The notes under the pieces were generated by a model. The model was not told the DNA's origin and did not search any database. It saw only the letters and a list, made by a program, of their open reading frames with translations. Positions 1-8,900 of a DNA stretch of 12,015 nucleotides are shown here, one piece after another. Origin of the DNA: Lunasporangiospora selenospora (taxonomy: Eukaryota > Mortierellomycota > Mortierellomycetes > Mortierellales > Mortierellaceae). The stretch spans positions 1 through 12,015 of the forward strand of contig JAABOA010000666.1 of the NCBI GenBank assembly GCA_015680635.1. The letters run 5' to 3'. The stretch's first letter is position 1, and each line of letters opens with the position of its first letter. The translations under genes were made by a program, and so were the position numbers.

Positions 1-1251
1 TGAAGCCTCGTGACCGTGATGGGATGCATACTTGGATGCGCTCAGGTCTCCACTTCCATTGTTGGGATTACGAGCGCTATTAGAAGGACGCTGTGCGCTG
101 GGCATATTCGGATACGGCGGGCTATAGTAATTGGATTGTATATTAGGTTCATCTCTTGAGTGTGGTTGGAAGTAAGGTGCAGCCTCACGTTGGTGACGGG
201 ACGAGCCTGGCCCCGATGATCCAGCAGATTGTGGCCACATCACAGGCGTCGATGCATGTTGCATCTTTGGTGATCCCCAAGAGGAGTTATTGGCCGAGAG
301 GGATGTTGATGGTCCTGTAGATGATGTAGGCATTGCACCCCATGACGCATTCGAGGTGTTCGGCATAGGTTTCGTTTGGGAAGTAGCCGGCTTGGCTGTG
401 CCGAAAAAGTCATCCGGCATTGACTTTACTTGAGGTGTAATTGGCTTGGCCGTACTGAAAAAGTCATCCGGCATAGAAGAAGCCGTTACCAGATGTTTGC
501 CTGACCACCGCGACTGTGAGACTTCACGACCCGCCTTTCGGTTACCACCGACATTGCCACCACTTTTTCCCTTAGTTGGGAGACTATTGGTTGCGGGCAA
601 AATAAATGTGGTCAGTATCGCCCCTGTCGCTGTCAAGCTTTACAAAGATTCTTAGTGAGTTGATCACGCAGTCTCCTTTCCAGAAAAGACTTACTTTTGT
701 TGCTTATAGCTGCGGGGCTGAGCCGATACAGGGGTGTAATGAAGAGATCGTGGTTCAAAATTAGTTGGTCGTAGTTGGTTTGGTTGCTGTTGTGAATGTT
801 GTTGCAACTGTGGCTGTGGTTGTTGCTGTCGCTGTGGTGGTTGTGGTTGTGATTGTTGTTGTTGTTGTTGCTGCTGTTGTTGCGGTGGTGGTAGTTCTTG
901 TTGCTCCTGCTGCTCCTGTTGTTCCTGTGGTTGTTGAGGTGGTGACAATTGCTGCTGCTGTTGTGCCTGTGATTCTTGAAGCTGCCGTGATGACGGCAAT
1001 TCTGGGACTTGCTGTTGCAATGGCGATACAGGCTCAGGCTTTGGTGCAGTGGATTTGGAAACCAAAGGTGGTTTCTCAATGTGATGACTTTTTCCACCAA
1101 CATAACCTCGGCCATTATCCATTGTCCCATGCGGGTCCATTTGGGCTACCCAGTTTTTGTATCCATTTGAAGGTTTTGTTGCCTGTCTTGCAGGGACACG
1201 ACTACTTCCTGTTGACTCTGAAGACTCTGGAGGAGTTCCAGTACTGCTCAT
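1..1251 (-). CDS. Disordered Gln/Pro-rich protein, N-terminal part (partial at left edge)
   Basis: I do not recognise the family. Exon 1 is 1251..695 and exon 2 is 583..1, which runs off the window, so 380 codons are visible. The ATG at 1249-1251 has a strong context (ATCACCATG); an upstream in-frame extension has no ATG. The donor GTAAGT lies at 694-689 after phase 2. My preferred acceptor is AATAG at 584, preceded by a CTGAC branch-like site and a T-rich stretch (111-nt intron). A TAAAG acceptor at 638 (57-nt intron) is also in phase and would add 18 residues. Residues 79-159 are a Q/P tract with QEQ repeats and a 10-Gln run. Residues 222-257 are two 18-residue tandem units built on MPDDFF. 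The rest is Ser/Pro/Asn-rich with WG pairs (SWGAMP, SWGSPK). No membrane segment or folded domain is visible. Acidic-aromatic DDFF repeats in disordered sequence would suit a trafficking or scaffold protein, but that is speculation. It is co-directional with the nucleoporin gene. Confidence 0.7.
370..477 (-). repeat. Two tandem 54-bp units encoding an MPDDFF motif repeat
   Basis: Unit 1 occupies 477..424 and unit 2 occupies 423..370. Each encodes 18 residues of pattern S-M-P-D-D-F-F-[S/G]-T-A-K-P-x-T-x-Q-x-K. Fourteen of 18 residues are identical, and the differences are spread over several codons, so this is a diverged in-frame duplication. Confidence 0.9.
775..1017 (-). repeat. CAG/CAA-rich polyglutamine tract inside gene 1
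   Basis: This stretch encodes residues 79-159 of the gene 1 protein. CAG and CAA codons are mixed and interrupted by Pro, Glu, Ser and Arg codons; the longest pure Gln run is 10 residues (129-108 counted in the protein as residues 124-133). A QEQ-type triplet pattern precedes it. Mixed codons make it less prone to slippage than a pure CAG run, but length variation between strains is likely. Confidence 0.85.
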
Positions 1252-1993
1252 GGTGATAGTGTTAGGTTTGTGGACAAGTTTGCGTTTAGGTCGTCTTGCC
1301 AGTTCACCACAATACAAATCGGGTTATCGTCTTTTGGAACTTTAAGGATGGATCCTAAGTGATGATCCTATTAAGAGTAGTACTGTCCAAGGCAGAGAGC
1401 TCGGGTTAGTTCGTTGCATATTCCCTGCCCTTGGATGCAAAAAAAAAAAAAAAAACGTTTAAACAGCAATCTTGTCAGTTCAAACAGCGCATGCAGTTGG
1501 CTTCATTCCAGCGCATGTCATGAAGTTAAATGTTCACTAATGTCTTAAGTGTCTGTGCCACGTTATGATTCCCCCCCTCCTGGTGCCATGCCAAGTCAGA
1601 CACTCCACCACGTTTCCGGTGGAATTGGTCACCCACGACAAAAAAAACCCCCCCAGGCTCGCAGAGAGGTTTGAGATGCGATTTATCCAAATGAGCCCGA
1701 GTACCAGCTACAATGTCGGAGGTGGATGTTAGGGATGTAAAGGAAGAGCTCGCGCATTACTCGATCAGAAAAGGGCGACAATGGTGATTCGGTGATTCCT
1801 CTAAACGTTTAGTACCTGATGCTTGTTAAGAAGATGGAGGGTTCAAGACGAGTAATGTCCAAGGAGGAGACGCGAGGAACGAAAAAAATAGGCGTCAATC
1901 TTCCTCTCACAAGCAAATCACAGTCACCGCGCGGGAAAAAAAAAAGAAAAAGGAGAGTTGCATTTTGCTTTCCTCACTATTAACACTACTACT
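1252..1993. other. Intergenic: nucleoporin 3' flank and gene 1 promoter
   Basis: This lies between two minus-strand genes. It holds an A17 run at 1439-1455, an imperfect inverted repeat (1386-1395 / 1425-1435), a short inverted repeat TCCACC / GGTGGA (1604-1609 / 1618-1623), C-rich and A-rich homopolymers near 1571-1578, 1641-1655 and 1937-1950, and no ORF of convincing length on either strand. I saw no clear AATAAA on the minus strand just downstream of the nucleoporin stop. The part nearest 1251 should hold the gene 1 promoter and 5' leader. Confidence 0.6.
1386..1435. repeat. Imperfect inverted repeat upstream of gene 1
   Basis: TCCAAGGCAG at 1386-1395 pairs with CTGCCCTTGGA at 1425-1435, with one bulged base and a 29-nt spacer. 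The A17 run follows at once (1439-1455), so on the minus strand a T-run leads into the hairpin. It lies 135-184 nt upstream of the gene 1 ATG. It could be a regulatory palindrome, a 5'-leader hairpin or chance. Confidence 0.5.
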
Positions 1994-4200
1994 CTAAGAC
2001 GTCGACCCAATCTCCTCCAGTTTCCTCTGAAGAGTCTCAATATCCTTCATGTCCTTCATAATAACATTGGTAAGATGCTGCAGCCCTGTTTGTTGATCTT
2101 GTAACACCTGTATGGTCATGAAAATTTTAGTAGTTAGTTGGACATGTTAACCTTAGATTAAAACAAGAAGACCTCTTTTGGAATAACATCACACGCACAT
2201 ATGCGCTTGATCACTTTTAACTTACTTTTCCAATCACCTCCAGCTGTGCTTCGTCAGATACTTCATAATTGCCAGACGGATATAATCTCTTCGAGTCTTG
2301 CAGGATCTGGATCTGCGCCCAAAGTTCGGTAATCTTGCCCCTGAAATGGGCAGGGTTCTTGAGCTGCTCTAGCGCGTTCTCGAGACGTACGCGAAGCATT
2401 TCTTCTTCTGCCCGGATAGGAACTCCACGATTCCGTAGGATCTGAACGCGCTTCATTAACTGTCGAAAGCGTAAAGCGAGAGATGACACATTACACAAAG
2501 TCAGATATCAGAATCAAGCATTTGTTTGTCACTCAGCACCGGAAATAAAATAAAAATAGATCGAGATTTGCCATTCTCCTTCCTTACCGTGAGGACGCGT
2601 TGAGCCAACTGAATTTGTCTACGCTTGAACTCCCTGACCTTGCTTGCTGTCTGCAACAAATGAAACTGCATGACGGCATCCATCTTGGCTGCAATCTCGT
2701 CTAGTTTTATCCTTTGGATTTCCGCCATCTCGTTTTGACTCTCCATGCGCTTCTTTAAATCCTCGAATCCAATTGCGAGTGCAGGCACCATGCTACAAAT
2801 TACACCGTCATATTAACCAATCAGGAGCGATATTTCAAGGTTAGATGATACACCCGCCAAAAAAAAAAAAAAAAAAAAAAAAAGACCCTGTTTTTGTCAT
2901 GAATCCAACAAGAACAGAGGCAAACATACTCTTTCTCTGGTCTATCAATTACGGCCTGATTCCATTCGTACGCGTCGACATTTGGAGGTGGTCCGTACTT
3001 GGCCACATCCTCGGGCTTTACATGATTGTAGAAGAAATACTATTTTTTTAATAAAAAAAATAGAGAGAGAGAGAGATATAAAGCAAAGAGTTAGTTCAAA
3101 GTTTTCTTAGTTCACGTCCATTGGATAACAAGTCAATCTTTGCGGGAAGGAGAAAAAACAAATTCCATTACTTTGAAGTGGCAGTTTGGATGTGTCGGAT
3201 CCCAAGCATTTTTGATATAGAGAATGTTCTGCCATACTGGGATCTGCGGCTTCACATTGCCTTTTTTAAAAAAAATTCAAAAGACGAAGAATTGTTGTCA
3301 GCACAAATGATCAAAATTGCCTGATACGACCGCCATGAAGCTTGACTGAAAACAAAGAGCCAACATACCGAGAATATACTGTTGTCTTTGTCCTGTTGCC
3401 AATGATGCGCCAAGGGTAGGGAGAGTAAGTCCAGGTGCTGTTGATGCTCCGAATCCGGTTGCAGTTGAACTTCCGAAAGGCTTGGGTGCTGCTCCAAAGA
3501 AGGATCCACCTGGCGCTGTTGTCGCTGAAGACCCGAAAGAGAAGCCTCCGGTTGCTGGCTTAGCTCCAAAGAGGCCACCTGCTGCTGGAGCAGCACTTGC
3601 GCCGAACAGACCCCCTGCTGCCGGAGCAGCGCTTGCGCCGAAAAGACCTCCAGTAGCGGGAGCTGCTGCTGCTCCAAAGAAACCTCCAGCTGCAGGTGCG
3701 GCCGATTGAGCAGGGGTTCCAAAGAGTCCTCCTGCTGTTGACGTCGCTGGGATAGATGCTCCAAACAATCCTCCTGCAGCAGGCGCCGATGCGGGTGTAG
3801 TGCCAAAAAGACTATTGCCGGCAGCTGGTGCAGAACCAAAGAGACTCGCTCCTGCTACTGGTGCACCTGGTTGAGGGGCGGCTCCAAAGAGACCCCCGGT
3901 AGCAGCAGGAGTAGTTGTAGCTCCACCAAAGAAACCTCCTGCAGCAGGGGCAGCCGGTTTGGCCCCGAAAAGGCTATTGGCACCCACAGCAGCTGGTTGT
4001 GATCCAAAAAGACTCGATCCCATGGGTGCAGGTGTGGCAGCTCCAAAGAGGCCACCAACAGCAGGGGCAGCAGAAGGAGCGGGAGCGGGAGCAGCGCCAA
4101 AGAAGCCTCCTCCAACAGCTGGAGCCGCAGCTGGGGCTGCTCCAAAGAGACTTCCAGTAGCAGGAGCAGCTGCAGGTGTACCGAATGAGAATCCAGACAT
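1994..4200 (-). CDS. NUP54: Nuclear pore FG-nucleoporin Nup54/Nup57
   Basis: A component of the Nup62-Nup58-Nup54 (yeast Nsp1-Nup49-Nup57) central-channel complex, which forms the FG permeability barrier and binds transport receptors. Exons (minus strand): 4200..3369, 3260..3172, 3039..2930, 2792..2588, 2459..2226 and 2107..1994. All phases agree and give 527 aa, close to the family size of about 500-540. Residues 4-251 carry 20 FG dipeptides (FSFG, SLFG, GLFG, GFFG) with Ala/Pro/Gly spacers. Residues 279-344 are the conserved central segment (PVWQNILYIKN, YFFYNHVKPEDV, YEWNQAV). Residues 345-527 begin MVPALAIGFEDLKKRM and are mostly helical coiled coil, the part that assembles with Nup62 and Nup58. 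The start context is CGACAATG. Donors are GTATGT, GTAATG, GTATGT, GTAAGG and GTAAGT. The FG half has no intron; all five introns sit in the structured half. It is divergent from the TMEM42-like gene. I am confident of the family; exon edges are inferred from splice signals and phase. Confidence 0.95.
2859..2883. repeat. A25 homopolymer (T25 on the coding strand) in nucleoporin intron 3
   Basis: An uninterrupted run of 25 A on the plus strand lies inside the third intron (2929..2793) of the nucleoporin gene. On the transcript it is a U25 tract upstream of the CTAAC branch-like site at 2844-2840, not between branch site and acceptor, so it is not the ordinary 3' polypyrimidine tract. Confidence 0.95.
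3062..3076. repeat. (AG)n microsatellite in nucleoporin intron 2
   Basis: A 15-nt AG repeat on the plus strand gives a CU-rich tract on the nucleoporin transcript, 22 nt before the TAG acceptor at 3041-3040. It probably serves as the polypyrimidine tract of intron 2. Confidence 0.85.
3448..4191 (-). repeat. FG-repeat domain coding region
   Basis: This encodes residues 4-251 of the nucleoporin, with 20 FG dipeptides at short spacings. Seven are GLFG and four are FFG variants. The spacers are Ala/Pro/Gly-rich and nearly free of charge, as expected of a cohesive FG domain. Within it, 3568-3639 encodes a perfect 12-residue tandem duplication (GASAAPAAGGLF, residues 188-199 and 200-211). Confidence 0.95.
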
Positions 4201-4564
4201 TGTCGATATGTTATAATGTCCTTGATGTATCCAATGGAGATCAGTTGATGTTGGTTGGTCTGCTTGAAGATACAATCAGCGCGTGTTGATCAGTCCAATC
4301 TCCCAGGGAAGTGTAGGTAGATGGCTGCAAGGTAAAGAGTTGAAAATCCTTGTCCGATAGGCGTGTGTTTTTGAAGGTTTGATGGATGAGAGCGAGTTGC
4401 AGTGGGTGGCACGGCGACAAAGGCCAACGGTATCTTGCTTTGATGCAAAAATAATAGAAGGCGGAGCGCGATCATGCCAAAAAAAATTGAAAAAAAAATG
4501 TCGACGTCACCTCGACAAGCGACAAGCTTGACCTCGCGGCGACAACTCAATTACTCCTCATACA
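4201..4564. promoter_or_regulatory. Shared divergent promoter, nucleoporin / TMEM42-like
   Basis: 364 nt separate the two ATGs. CCAAT pentamers lie at 4231-4235 and 4295-4299 on the plus strand. CGACGTCA at 4502-4509 matches seven of eight bases of the bZIP/CREB site TGACGTCA and lies 56 nt before the TMEM42-like ATG. No clear TATA box is seen near either start. Two upstream ATGs (4474 and 4498) are out of frame with the TMEM42-like start. Their effect depends on the unknown transcription start. Confidence 0.6.
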
Positions 4565-5350
4565 ATGTCAGGATACAGGCCACGAAAATCAACGGCAGCA
4601 TCCAGGGCGGCAGCAAAGGCCAAGTCTACCGAGGGAGGCTCATCCACCGCAGCCATCCCAACAGCAATCCTTGCCGGTACATTTGCAGCTCTCGCGTCCG
4701 TTTTCGCTAAGTTGACACTGGATGAGCGGACCATCGACTTTCTTCAGTATGCTTGCAACACCTTTTTGGCACCATCCACGCCATACTGCACAACACTGTT
4801 CACAGCAAAGGAAGACGAGACCAGCCCTGTAAGCCTGGACGGCCTGCTACCATAGTTTTCTCGCTTCAAACTCATACGAAAGCATTAACCCCTTTCCTTC
4901 CTTCTCAAAATATGGATCTTGACACGCGCATTCCCCATACCAAGGTGGTTGTCGCAGTCCGAGCAACCTGCTTTGCGTTGATCTTTATCTGCAATGCTGC
5001 CATGTGGACCCTATTCACCAAGGCTCTGAACCGGTCCCAGTCCTCGGCAACGATCACCGTTATCAACAGCTCAGCCAACTTTTGTATCACTGTAGGTATA
5101 ATTGCTTTGAGTACCTCATTCCCGTCAAAAAAGGGATATTCCGTCTGCACTGGCTGGTTGCAAAATCTCTTGTGAAGCACACTTCTGACTTGAGCGTTTT
5201 TGTGTTTGTCTGTAGGCATTACTTGGATACGTTCTCTTTTCTGAGCCACTGGCTTTGCAGTGGTGGTTTGGTGCAAGCTTGATTGTCCTTGGAGGTGTTC
5301 TCGTTGGTACGGATGAGGTCAATGCGTCTGAAGGCAAGAAGAAGGAATAA
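4565..5350 (+). CDS. TMEM42: TMEM42-like four-TM membrane protein (EamA/DMT-type)
   Basis: A small polytopic membrane protein of the TMEM42 family, which resembles one half of an EamA drug/metabolite transporter. Its substrate is unknown. Exons are 4565..4828, 4945..5091 and 5216..5350, all phase 0, giving 181 aa (human TMEM42 is about 160). Donors are GTAAGC and GTAGGT; acceptors are CCAAG and TGTAG, with TTGAC and CTGAC branch-like sites. The joins restore the family core: NAAMWTLFTKAL (residues 105-116), then SSANFCIT joined to ALLGYVLFSEP. Hydrophobic segments are at about 31-50, 89-113, 122-144 and 148-168. The N-terminus (1-25) is basic. The C-terminus ends KKKE, which fits the KKxx ER-retrieval pattern if it faces the cytosol. 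An unspliced reading ends early in the first intron and lacks TM2-TM4. AATAAA at 5346-5351 overlaps the stop codon and may be fortuitous. I am confident of the family; transport activity is unproven. Confidence 0.9.
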
Positions 5351-5553
5351 AAACGCCGTTATACAGTGGTGGCCCTTGCTTGTGCTACATGTGTAAATGG
5401 TATATTAGTCCAACCCCGGCTTGCTTGTCTCAAGGACATCTTGCAGTCAATAGAACACCCTCCCAAGTTGAGAGGGAAGCGAAAACGCCTCCTGCCCCAG
5501 GACGACTCCAGATTCTCTCACCATCGATCCTTTCCCCCTAAATTCAGCTCTCA
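5351..5553. other. Intergenic: TMEM42-like 3' flank and leader of the next gene
   Basis: Short spacer with no convincing ORF or RNA gene. An AATAAA overlaps the upstream stop (5346-5351). The last 100 bases are pyrimidine-rich on the plus strand, as expected for the leader or promoter of a fungal gene starting at or after 5554. Confidence 0.5.
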
Positions 5554-5669
5554 ATGAAGCACAAGCCTAACCGCCAGAGAGAGATAGTCTGGGACGAGGC
5601 CAACAGACAGCTACTCTTCAGGCACTCCGCCTTTGCCATGACTCCCCTCTACCAGGTGGCTTCCCTACC
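5554..5669 (+). CDS. Probable extra first exon of the ankyrin-anillin-PH gene (or a uORF)
   Basis: The ATG at 5554 opens a short frame with strong C/G bias at third positions and protein-like content (REIVWDEANRQLLFR, HSAFAMTPLYQ), unlike the low-complexity DNA after it. Unspliced, it stops at 5686-5688 as a 44-residue ORF. A phase-2 donor GTATCC at 5670 matches the phase-2 acceptor CGAAG at 5961-5962, directly after a (TC)n tract. Using them joins this exon in frame to the body of the next gene and adds 46 residues (about 1754 aa in all). The donor is weak and the intron (293 nt) longer than the others. A phase-0 alternative uses CAG|GTGGCT at 5656 with a later acceptor at 6019-6020. Otherwise this is an upstream ORF in the leader. 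Confidence 0.45.
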
Positions 5670-5914
5670 GTATCCAGAAAGACAATAAAGGCATGGTCGT
5701 CCACACGACTTGATGCATTCTTTGTTCCTCTCAAACTCGCCTCCTCCTCCGTGGCTTTCACAAACACCAGCCCCACCCATCTCTCTTCGCGCTCTTTTCT
5801 CTGTCTTGCCAATTCCTCGCTCTCGCCTTTCCTCTTCTCAGCCTCCTTCTGTCGACCACGCTGCTCTTGAGGTTACATCACTACTATTGGGATAGCTGTT
5901 TGTCCTTTGGTTAC

Positions 5915-5917
<3 letters not shown>

Positions 5918-5954
<37 letters not shown>
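5918..5954 (+). repeat. (TC)n microsatellite, about 18 units
   Basis: An uninterrupted 37-nt TC/CT run followed by TTTTCGAAG. It may act as the polypyrimidine tract of a first intron, since the first AG after it is at 5961-5962, or as a CT-rich element of a promoter or leader if transcription starts here. Confidence 0.95.
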
Positions 5955-5957
<3 letters not shown>

Positions 5958-5984
5958 CGAAGGAGTCTAACATCGTGCTACACT

Positions 5985-8900
5985 ATGCAAACAAGCAACT
6001 GTTCTTCAGCAGCATGGAAGCTCTTTATACAGCGCCCGTCCTTCATCACACTAGAAGAGCAAATACGAGCGATCAAGGACTCAATAGCCCCAACTGCTGT
6101 GTTGGCAAAGAACCGCAAAGAGAACATATCAGTAGCGATGTTACCAACAACACAAGCAACAGCTTTTTCACCTCCTCTACTGAATATTGAGCCAAGTTGC
6201 TTTCCCATTGAACTCAGAGAAAAGGCTTTGTCCTTGCTCGGCCTCGACATTCGTAAAGAGTCTTTTGTCAAGATGTCCTCTCTCATGTTCAGTATCCTGT
6301 GCTTGTCCACACCAACAACTTGTGAGGGTGAGAGAAAGGAACGGACTATGGTTGTTGAGCTTCTACTTCAGGTAAGGGGCAACCAGCTGTATCAAAGCCA
6401 AAAGCAAGTCTTTTTTAAAAAGTAAATCACACACGACTAAGAGGGTCTCTCATTTTTCATTTATTTTTTTGGGTTCCCTTTGTGGGTTCGGATCTCACGT
6501 AAACAATAGGAGTCCTCAGAAGAACGCCTTAGTGAAGAAGTGATTGGCAAAGGCAGCAATGCTCTACATCTTGCAGCATTCTTGAGACTTGAAGAGGTTT
6601 TTTCCTGGCTCATATCCACTGGTTGTGACCCATCGCATAAAAACGGCTGTGGGGTTGATGCCAACGAAGTCTTTATGATGATGAGTGGGTTCTCTCCTGG
6701 AGATTCTACCACCGTGATTCTAGATCTCCAGGAGCATGAAAATGACCCTCTACTTCTACCACGGGCGATTACAAGAGAACCCCTTGTTGCGCAAGACATT
6801 AATTTTAGAGAGATAGGTGACAAGCTGCTGTTGTCGACAGATGCTATTCCTCAAATCTACCAAATGACATTCGAGGAATCGACCAGCCTTGGGGATAACG
6901 TTAATAACGTTCAAGTCGAGTATGAACAAGAGATTGCCCAACAAGAGTTTATGGATGAGTCACAGAGCACCACAAGCGACGACCAAGACTTGCAAACCGA
7001 ACCTGCTTATACGCTTTACATGCTGATGCAATGTCCAAGGTTAGAGATGGACACCCCTCGACCAATCTCTGTCCTCAGGTACACCAAACACACGGTCAGT
7101 TATATGGAGACAAGGCCTCAGTTGTCACGCAATGGATATCACGACTATGTAAAAAGGCTTGGGATCCAGTCTGGAACCCTTGATACACCACACTCACTCC
7201 AGATGGACCTCAAGACTGTGCGTTGGAGCCCTTTCAAGGATGTCTGTGTTTTCCAAAAACAACTTGATATCTCTCAGCTGGACGATGACTGTTTCTCTGA
7301 AGAAGAGCTAAAGTCGTCTATGGAAGCCTTGGATCATAGGCGAGAGAATGTTATCGAGATATTTTATCCAGGATTGGCAACCGAGTTAAGCCGATCAAGC
7401 ATTCTCGTGTCTCCCCCACCGTTCAGTACGCCGGGATTCTATAATAGATATCAAGAGAGCCAATCGAGAGCTGATTTGAGCCTGGATGACGGACTTGAGG
7501 AAATGCCTACCTCTCATACTAATAGGCCGCTGCCAGATATTCCAGTGCAAGCACCCATAGAGGATCTCTCTTCCATTATACCAGAGTACCAGACTCAATC
7601 CTTTGACGAGAGTCTCCATGAGAGGGCGAGCTTGCCTCATTCCACAGCCTTGAGTCTCTTGGTACCTCTCGAATATCCAAATCGTAAATCGTATCACATC
7701 TGGATGCCCCGGAGAGGAGAACACCCCATCAACATTCAAGCACTTGCTTACGAGAAGGATGAGAATCTATTGTCCAGAGTGGAAAGCCTGCCATCAACGA
7801 GCCTGAGCAGACTAGACAAACAGTCACTTTTGCCTATGCCTAGGGCACTCTCACCAATCAAGGAGTTTCTGTCGAAAACAATCCCCCTTGTACCAGCCTT
7901 CAAGGGATTCAAGAGTACATCCAAGCTACCGCTGGAACGCTCCTACTCTCAAATACCTCTACACTCTCCTTTAAGAGATGACCAGGAGGAAATCAAGTCC
8001 ATTGGCGAGGATTCGAGCAAAAGTTTACTTCCGATACATCTTCGAACCAAGAAAATTCGACAAAAAAGAGGTCAACAGTCATTGGAGGCTAGTAGGCCCA
8101 GGCGTATGAAAGATTCCTCATATGGCAGTGACACGATCAATAGAAACCCTAGTGGTAGCACAACAGCGTCACAGCCACCACAACCACAGGATCTGGATGT
8201 GAAACGAGGCACTATGGGTGCCAATGGACACTCAGATCCATGCAATAGTCCACCTTGCCTTCACACTTTTCAGAACGTGCCTCGTTCCCCCCACGCCCCC
8301 ATTCCCGAGACTCTTCCCCAAAAAGCACTTCCTGCGATCCCTTTCAAGTCTGGGGCAAAGGTGGTTCCAACTATAGAGCCTGAAACTAAAGGCCCATCTC
8401 TTAAAGAAAAATGCAAGGCCTCAAAGAACATGACGACGGCAATACCGACCTCGATGCGACCTATCGATTGGAAAAAGCGCAAAATTGTTCGTTCGCCATC
8501 CAACCGAAAGCCCAGTGGACAGATCTCAAGAAAAGTAGCGACCAGAGCTGTTGCTCGTAGGAGTGGTCATTCTCCTCAGTGTGGCATGGCTAGCGAACAC
8601 GATACAAAGGTAGATTTTTTCCTTGATTGAGAGCAACATCGGGTAGGTTTATGGTTTGTATATTAATCACTTTTATTATTTTATGTAGGTGGAGATTGAA
8701 GTGCAGTGTGCCGATTCTAGCGGGGATTGCATCTTCCCATTATCCGCTAATGATGCTGACAGCGGTGGCAACACCCAGGCGCTCTGTAACTCTGTGGATT
8801 TGACTGTAAGAACCATTGACATAGTTCGATTACTATAAGGATAATGCTCTTACAATTCGGCAGCCAACACTCAACTGTCTATAATCTCTTTGGGGACATA

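Noticed and set aside
765-1256. Long Val-rich plus-strand frame and a His/Asn-rich minus-strand frame over the Gln tract
   Set aside because: Both are other-frame readings of the CAG/CAA repeat; their composition is a by-product and neither has splice or start support.
1252-1317. N-terminal extension of gene 1 to 1317
   Set aside because: The upstream codon there is TTG, not ATG; the ATG at 1251 has a good context.
1713-1787. 24-codon plus-strand ORF with a decent ATG context in the 1252-1993 spacer
   Set aside because: Too short, no convincing splice partner and located in the nucleoporin 3' flank.
3482-4216. Plus-strand frames with repeating PKRPPxAGAA and a minus-strand Leu/Gln-rich frame
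   Set aside because: They are shadows of the FG-repeat coding sequence; the sense frame has nucleoporin motifs and continues through in-phase exons.
4753-5175. 140-residue plus-strand ORF reading through TMEM42-like intron 1 and exon 2
   Set aside because: Its useful part is exon 2 only. The part before 4945 is intron, and the downstream end lacks TM4. Splicing at 4829-4944 and 5092-5215 restores the full family core.
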